Position numbers and translations under genes: made by a program. The notes below the pieces were generated by a model. The model saw nothing but the letters and a program-made list of their open reading frames with translations. It was not told the DNA's origin and made no database searches. A stretch of DNA of 64,000 nucleotides from Hermodice carunculata (Eukaryota; Annelida; Polychaeta; Eunicida; Amphinomidae): positions 89,670,788-89,734,787 of the forward strand of contig OZ026623.1 of NCBI GenBank assembly GCA_964020975.1. Reading direction: 5' to 3'. Of the stretch, positions 57,635-64,000 are shown one piece after another (positions within the stretch are counted from its first letter, which is position 1; each line of letters opens with the position of its first letter).

Positions 57635-58878
57635 CGCTAAACCTTAACACATATAATAAAAAAAATTGATAAATATATCGGAGAACTTTACAAAATTTTA
57701 CCATAGTCAATTCTCACAATTCAAAGACAATACAAAATACTTTGGCCAATCCCTAAACTTAAGAAAAATAGAAAAGAATTCCACCGCTTTTTTAAAATGA
57801 CTAATACAAAAGTTACTGACAAAGTCAAAATCGCCCAAAAGATTCAACATTTTCTTCACAATACTGGCCCTAAATTACCCGCTAAAATCAGAACTGTAAA
57901 CCTTCCTCACTTCTCTACCTATCTTGCGGAACATCCAGACCATTTAGTCTCATTTTCATCCGTGTCTCTCAATGACATTTTGCTAATTATTAACAACTTC
58001 AACCCAAGTCTAGTGCGGGGCATGATGGTTCTTCCATTAAACTACTGAAGAGAATCACTGTAATTATTTCTGATTCCCTAACATTAGTGATCAAGCAGTC
58101 CATCAAGTCCGGAATATTCCCCGACAAATTAAAGATTGCTAACGTATTGCTCATCTTGAAAAAAGGACGATGAATCTCTTCTGAATAATTATAGACCAAT
58201 ATCGCTCCTACCTGCTTTACCCAAAGTCCTGGAAAAGGTAGTCTATCAACATCTGTACTCATTCTTCTCTTCCCATAATCCTCTCATCAGGATAGTCGCC
58301 TTCTACCTTAGTTTCTTGGAGGCAAATTGCACTAATGCGACAACATTATTTTTAAAAAAGGTGAATTGTATGGAGTCATTGGCACCACAATGATTTGGTT
58401 TAAAAGCTATTTACAAGGAAGATCCCAATGTGTACAATTTGATGACATCTGCTCCATCACTTTACCTACACAGACTGTGGTACCCAAAGGATCAACCCTT
58501 GATCAAATCCTATTTACTATTTATATCAATGACTTAGTGACGGCCTCCCTCAAATTTGAATCCATATTATATGCGGTTAATACCACATTAATAAATTCCT
58601 CATGTGTCTTTTAAACTGTTGATGATATCAATGATGGACATGTTTCTGGCAGTGTTAACCTGGAACTGAAGAAGATACCTGATTGGTTCTATGCAAATAA
58701 ATTGTCATTTAATAATTCTGAGACAAAATTCCTGATTTTCCATTTCCTTCGGCGAACCCTAAATTTTCATTTATATTTACATATCGATTAGGAACCTATC
58801 AGAAAAACTAATGTCATTGAATTTTAAGGTCTTACTATCAATGAGAATCTTAACTGGAAGGATTATATTTGTAATATT
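57635..58878 (+). mobile_element. CR1/jockey-like LINE, left part (reverse transcriptase)
   Basis: Broken frames give the linker and reverse transcriptase of a non-LTR element in order. They are VTDKVKIAQKIQHFLHNTGP ('xIAxxFNxFFxNIGP' motif), LLIINNFNPS, VIKQSIKSGIFPDKLKIANV and a damaged 'NYRPISLLPxxSKVLEKVVYQHLY' block. A thumb-side fragment follows, GVIGTTMIWFKSYLQGRSQC, and then VVPKGSTLDQILFTIYINDL (the 'GVPQGSxLGPLLFxIYINDL' motif). The catalytic 'YADDT' appears as LYAVNTT. 'ELKKIPDWFYANKLSFNNSE' and 'LTINENLNWKDYI' follow. Several stops and frameshifts, and the lost Asp pair, show that it is dead. The endonuclease domain is missing on the left. It continues after the insertion at 58879-60560. 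Confidence 0.85.
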
Positions 58879-60560
58879 ATGTCTCCCCGTGCAATATTGT
58901 TTTTGCGTCTGTTTCTTCCGCTTCATCTTCTTGTTCTTCTTGTTCTTTTTCTTCAACACATTGTTGTGTGCATTGCGGACACGATAACTCGAGAAAAATT
59001 TGACTTTGAAAGTTGAAATTTTTTTTTGTGAAGATGGTCCTATATAAAACCTTGCTTGGGATTGCAGATGGGTGACCTTGACCTATTTTTCAAGGTCACG
59101 TGGGCATGTCATGTAAAATTGATGCGGACACAATGACTCCGCCAGGATTAAACTTAAGAGGTTGAAATTTTGCACGATTATGTACCATAATATGAACTAG
59201 GTTGGGGTTGCAGATGGGTGACTTTGACCCATTTTTCAAGGTCACATGAGCATGTCATGTAAAATTGATGCCGACACAATAACTTCTCAAGGATTTGACT
59301 TTTGAGGTTGAAATTTTGCATGATTATGTACCAAATTATTTTCTAGATTGGGATTGTAGATGGCTGACCTTGACCTATTTTCAAGGTCACGTGGCTACTT
59401 TTAAAAATCATTGCAGATTCCCTCGAGAAAGATTTTACTTAAAGAGGTTTATATTTTGTGTGATTATGTGTCTATGTAAGTTTTTTTAAGGCTTTGCTTA
59501 TAACTGCAGGTGTATGACCTTGACCTATTTTTCAAAGTCATATGGGCATGTCATGTAAAATTGACGCGGAAGCAATAACTCCACAAGGATTTGACTTAAG
59601 AGGTTGAAATTTTGCATGATTATGTAAAATATTATGAACTGGGTTCGGATTGCAGATGAGTGACCTTGACCTATTTTTCAAGGTCACATGGGCATGTCAT
59701 GTAAAATTGACGCAGACGCAAAGACTCCACAAGGATTTGACTTAAGAGGTTGAAATTTTGCATGAGTATGAACCATAATATGAACTAGGCTGGGATTGTA
59801 GATGCGTGACTTTGATCTATTTTCAAGGTCACGTGGCCACTTTTTAAAAATCACAGCAGATGCACTCGAGAAAGATTTGACTTAAAAAGGTTGACATTCT
59901 ATGTGATTATGTTTCTATGTAGAGTTTTGTAAGACCTTGCTTGTAATTCCAGATGTATGACGACCTATTTTTCAAGGTCACCTGGGCATTTTGTCTAAAA
60001 TTAATGTGGACGTGATAACTCAAGGAAGATTTGACTTTGGAAGTTGAAATTTTATGTGAAGATGTTCCTACATATGATCTTGCTTGTTATTGCAGATGGG
60101 TGACCTTGACATGTTTTTAAGGTCACGTGGGCATGTTATCTAAAATTGACACGCATGCAACAACTCTGCAAAGATTTGACGTAGGAGGTTGGAATTTTGC
60201 TTGTTTATGTTCCAAATTACCAACTAGGTTGGGATTGTAGATGGGTGACTGTGACCTATTTTCAAGGTCACATGGACACCTTTTAAAAATGATTACAGAT
60301 GCACTTGAGAAAGATTTGTCTTAAAGAGGTTTACATTTTGTGTGATTATGTTTCTATGTAAGGCTTTTGTAAGACCTTGCTTGTAACTGCATATGTATGA
60401 CCTTGACCTATTTTTCAAGGTCACGTGGGCATTTCGTCAAAAATCAACGTTTTGAAATGTCAATAAAGAGTGTACCTTCACCATATCTGTAGATCATTGG
60501 AATCGGTATGCCTATTTATAAAAATAAGGGTGACAATAGTAAGGAGGCACGGGGAGACAT
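58879..60560. mobile_element. TIR-bounded element filled with 147-bp monomers, inside the LINE
   Basis: Exact 14-bp inverted ends ATGTCTCCCCGTGC (58879-58892 and 60547-60560) enclose 1.68 kb that splits the LINE protein. Almost all of the interior (58975-60440) is a tandem array of about ten ~147-bp monomers. They share 'tgaccttgacctatttttca', 'aggtcacgtgggcatg', 'gataactc...aggatttgact' and 'gttgaaattttgcatgatta'. Two monomers carry a variant ('aaggtcacgtgg(c)(c/t)actttt') at regular spacing (59391, 59828, 60268). Short flanks (58893-58975, 60440-60546) lie between array and ends. No transposase is encoded and no clear target duplication is seen. The class is unknown. Confidence 0.8.
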
Positions 60561-61480
60561 TTGATTTTCTATTGGGATATCAGCCTGTTCTAGTTTCTAC
60601 CAATCGTCCAAAAAGTATTGGCATACTGAAAACGCTACATAGTTTACTCCTTGGCCAGCAAGCTACGCTTATTTATAATTCCTTCTTCTTACCCACGTTA
60701 ATTACTGCATACTCCCTTGGGGGTTCCCCCAGATCATATCATTCTGCTCCAAAAACAAGCTATTTGTTCTCGGGATATCTTTGTACTCCAAAAACAAGTT
60801 ATACATCTCATTTGTTCCACAAATTTCCTCGCCCACATAGACTAATTATCTAAATAGCTAAATATATTAAAAGCTAAAGATATCATGCACGTAAAAGCTT
60901 TAAAAATCCTGTTTCAGATGTATACAGAACAAAGGACCGCGATATTTCATATACATGTTTTCCATTGAACCCCCAGCACACCCGTATATCACTTGATATC
61001 CAGATCTCCCTGTTCCGGTATTCCAGTCAGAATACAGCCAAAAACTCTATTATGAATACCAGAATTGACGAATGAAACGCCGACTTGCATCAAGAATAAT
61101 TTTACACTTTTCCTAGATATGTCAAAGTATCAGTGTCAATAAGTGAATTTTCCGAATTTTGTATGATAGAAAACTGTTTGTATGCAACAACCGATAGCGT
61201 GGACCGTTGATTACTTATAATGTATCACAACGCATGTGTACACATTTCCAGTATTCGCTGACTATGTGTATGCATATGTCCTTTACATTTCAAATTTTCT
61301 GAAGATGTGTGTGCTGCACTAATCAGTTAGAATCACCAGTAGGTGGCCCCGATGATAGCTGATGTTATTATCCTTTATTGGGGTCATACCGACTAATGCA
61401 TGTTGCTTTTGTTATCTTCATGTTTTAGGGTATTATGATCTGTATTTCTTGTCGAATAAAGAGGTTGAATCTGAATCTGA
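60561..61480 (+). mobile_element. CR1/jockey-like LINE, right part and 3' end
   Basis: This resumes the LINE C-terminal region: RPKSIGILKTLHSLLLGQQA, TLIYNSFFLPTLITAYSLGG ('xLYxSLxxPxLxYxxxxWG' motif), then a damaged tail ('NPxxxxHTRxxxxxxIP'-like text at 60950). A 3' untranslated region ends in 'aataaagaggttgaatctga' plus a short (GAATCT)n repeat at about 61467-61482. Such a microsatellite-like end is typical of CR1/L2/jockey-type LINEs. Confidence 0.82.
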
Positions 61481-61484
61481 TTTT

Positions 61485-61885
61485 TAAACAAAGGTGACCT
61501 TGATATCATTCTGGAGTTCACAGGAGCGGTTCAGTCTTTGCATGTAAGATCAGCTGAGCATAGGTCTGTCACAGTTCTCTCGTTTAAGGTATTTCAACAA
61601 AGTTTACAAAAAAAAATAATAATAAATAAATAAATAGATTCCAAAAATCTTTGTAGCACTACCAACCTAAGAAACCATGGCATAGACCCAACCGAGATAG
61701 ATCCTACCAAGTTTGAAGAGGATCTGGCCAATGTTTTTAGACACAAAGTCGCAATTGTGAAACACGAACAGAAGACTACAGATGGGTGGACGGACAATAG
61801 AGCGTATATGGCATGTGCTTTTCGAGAAGAAGTCGAAAATGTGAAATGTGAATAGTGATGAAGTACAGCGGACAAATAATCACCC
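61485..61885 (-). repeat. Short composite-repeat fragments
   Basis: 'gtgaccttgatatcattctg' and 'gatcagctgagcataggtct' belong to the end of one + oriented element. 'taccaagtttgaagaggatc' and 'gaagaagtcgaaaatgtgaa' are minus-oriented module text. These are two truncated pieces lying back to back. Confidence 0.6.
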
Positions 61886-62083
61886 ATCCTACAAGCTCAA
61901 TCAATACAAATTACATGTTTCAATATATTAAATTCTTAAACAGGAGCATCATTTTAAATTTAGCCATATAAATTATCTGAACAAGTTGCATTAATTGTTC
62001 TAGTTGTTTGCTTTTGACCAGCAGTTTAAAAGATGAAGCTCGGACGCCTTTACAGGCTGGGCAGATATTACCATTTAAGATAT

Positions 62084-62152
62084 CATACATACATACATAC
62101 ATACATACATACATACATACATACATACATACATACATACATACATACATAC
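62084..62152. repeat. (CATA)n microsatellite
   Basis: About 17 perfect 'cata' units. Confidence 0.97.
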
Positions 62153-64000
62153 AGACGTATTCAATCATTTTTTGCGTAAAACGATATTAAAATAACAGGG
62201 TACTAATTGTTTATTGTAAAGGAATATTATGCATACAATAATATATATTTTTGGGTTTTTCTCCATTCAATTTCACACGCCACTTTCACCAGGACATCAT
62301 CGTTTCTAAGAAGAAAAAAGAATATATGAATCATTAGTATGGGGAAGATTGGTGTGTTTAAGGCCACTCAAAATGTTTATTTTGCACATGACGTTAACAT
62401 ATAATATACAGTTTGTATTGGCTTGAATTGTTTACTGCAATTCCCTGCAGAGAATCATAGTGTCAAATGCCTCATTTGTGCAAAGTGCTTTACTTTTTTT
62501 ACAATAGCTATATTACCTCTAAGCACTATGCGTATTTCTCTTTGTCTTGAATACTGTTTTTTTTTCTAGCAGGTTTCACAGCCATTTTACATCGTCTTTG
62601 ACCACCATTTGTATCTATTAGGTACACAAAACATAAATAAGTTGTTACCATTTCCGTCTTAATGGACAAAGGAAGTATCTTCTATATGTTTCGGCATCAG
62701 TGAAATGTCCAGTTGTTTTCCCTGTATTCCAGTTATCGTTGTTTTCTGTCATTGTCTGAAACCATTGTTCTTCTCGTCCTTGTTGACAAGGTAGAGTCAC
62801 ACTTTCCTAACACAGCGTCTGAGCTTGTGGCTGTCATTTTCTGCCATTTGCAAAGTAAAATGGTTGAAAATGTCTCTCGAAAATTTCTGAAAGTTTAAAT
62901 GTGGAATTGAGTAACAAAAATGGCAAATTGTATTAATATAATAATAATAAGTATTTGTCGTAAAGTAATGCACAAAAGGCCTTCAGGAAGCAGGGGTTCA
63001 ATTCTCCGATGTATGTATATATCAAGAGCTCTGTGTAAATAGCCCATCCTCATCAACTGGTCTTGTCATCCACCCAAGTCTCTCATACATTGTATACTAT
63101 ATTTAGGCGATACATGGGCCTGCTTTTTACACTAATAACGCAATCATTTTTAAAACTATTTCTTCAAAGTATCCAGTTGGTACTGTCGCATATAACCTTT
63201 GCTATCATATTGAAAATTGTTAATTTACATCCAGTGGCTTCTGAAAAGGAATATTAGTTCTGTCCTTTATGTTGCAATCCATATTTTATGCGACCATAAA
63301 ATTATATTAAGAAAATTCCAAAATGTCACAGAAATATGACATATGCTTTTCCATAGAAAATTGTATTTATTGGACCTCTTACTATTTACCAATTTTGGCA
63401 AGGAAACTATCCAATGCGTTTGACTTAGTCTGTTTTCCAAATTACAAGTATTTGAACAATTGGAATTTAAGTATATGATTATGATATTTCTCACTTTGCT
63501 TCAGTTTCTTTGATCTTCCTCCACACTTAGTAAAGACAGCACCAAAGTAACACCTGATTGATCACAATGAAATCAATTTTTTCCTTGATGCCCTTTAGGT
63601 TTCATGCCGACTTCTAATTTAGGTAAATTGGACTATTTATTCAAACATGTCCTTTGAAACAAATATTTTTTTCCATTTTGTCGCATTGTCTCTTTTACAT
63701 CAAGTTCAAATGTTACTAGAACCACAGCCAACCATTATAAGAAATATGCAAGCCCCTTATTTGTATTCCCAGCGGACCAACCAAGCAATATGCAAAAGAA
63801 TGACATCTGACTCTTCCAACTTTGGACACACCCCTATAACTGTAACATGTAAAATGATGTATCACTTGGGTGGCAAATAACAGCGGAGCACAGCACGAAA
63901 TGTGACAGCCACTACATTTTGGGCTACAGATCACTGGGAATAAAGGGCTGAAGATAAAAGCTCTACATGTTAACTTTGGTAAAAAGTCAAAGCACTTTAC
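62153..64000. other. Noncoding DNA to the window end
   Basis: AT-rich unique sequence. No frame has both length and splice support. A lone GGTTCAATTCTCC word at about 62995 resembles a tRNA B box, but no cloverleaf can be built around it. Confidence 0.45.

Noticed and set aside
62990-63010. tRNA gene suggested by GGTTCAATTCTCC
   Set aside because: No A box or acceptor stem at the proper distance. A cloverleaf cannot be drawn on either strand.

Overview
This is an AT-rich, intron- and repeat-dominated stretch of an animal genome, with one assembly gap of 200 N. No bacterial-type gene organisation is visible. The dispersed repeats suggest a marine invertebrate: units reading 'accaagtttgaagtgaatctgg', nuclear-receptor-site-like 'tgaccttgacc...caaggtca' monomers, and 'agctcag(c/g)tgac' hairpin ends. 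So does the mix of Mutator-like, ZNF862-like hAT, CR1/jockey-like LINE and SWIM-type proteins. I favour a mollusc or other lophotrochozoan over an echinoderm or cephalochordate, but the species cannot be fixed from the sequence alone.

Layout. 1.2-9.0 kb is one AT-rich satellite array of about 147-148 bp monomers, each with a short dyad, and with a five-monomer (745 bp) higher-order repeat in part of it. 9-17 kb looks like introns of a host gene on the + strand. It has one well-supported short exon and one weaker one, separated by three small inverted-repeat elements. 18.0-18.4 kb holds a complete minimal hammerhead ribozyme on the - strand just downstream of a TATA box, typical of Penelope-like or retrozyme elements. 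18.8-20.5 kb, 38.1-41.0 kb and 52.9-57.0 kb are composite tandem-repeat elements. 23.6-25.1 kb is a broken RS-rich reading frame of unknown family. 26.8-29.5 kb is a decayed Ty1/copia fossil abutting a LINE tail. 39.43-40.82 kb is an insertion with terminal inverted repeats (TIRs) that carries the first exon of a SAP/SWIM-type protein. About 42.05-42.13 kb looks like a CpG promoter with a short first coding exon. 43.6-47.9 kb is a dead Mutator-like transposon bracketed by 450-bp direct repeats. 48.9-49.7 kb is a dead ZNF862-like hAT fragment. 57.6-61.5 kb is a CR1/jockey-like LINE split by a TIR-bounded insertion that is itself about ten 147-bp monomers.

Few intact genes are present. The window mainly shows transposons and satellite-like monomers carrying, splitting and amplifying each other. 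The most interesting signals are the hammerhead ribozyme with its promoter, the TIR element carrying a SWIM exon, the palindromic ERR/NR5A-site array inside a TIR element, and the nucleosome-length satellite with a higher-order structure.
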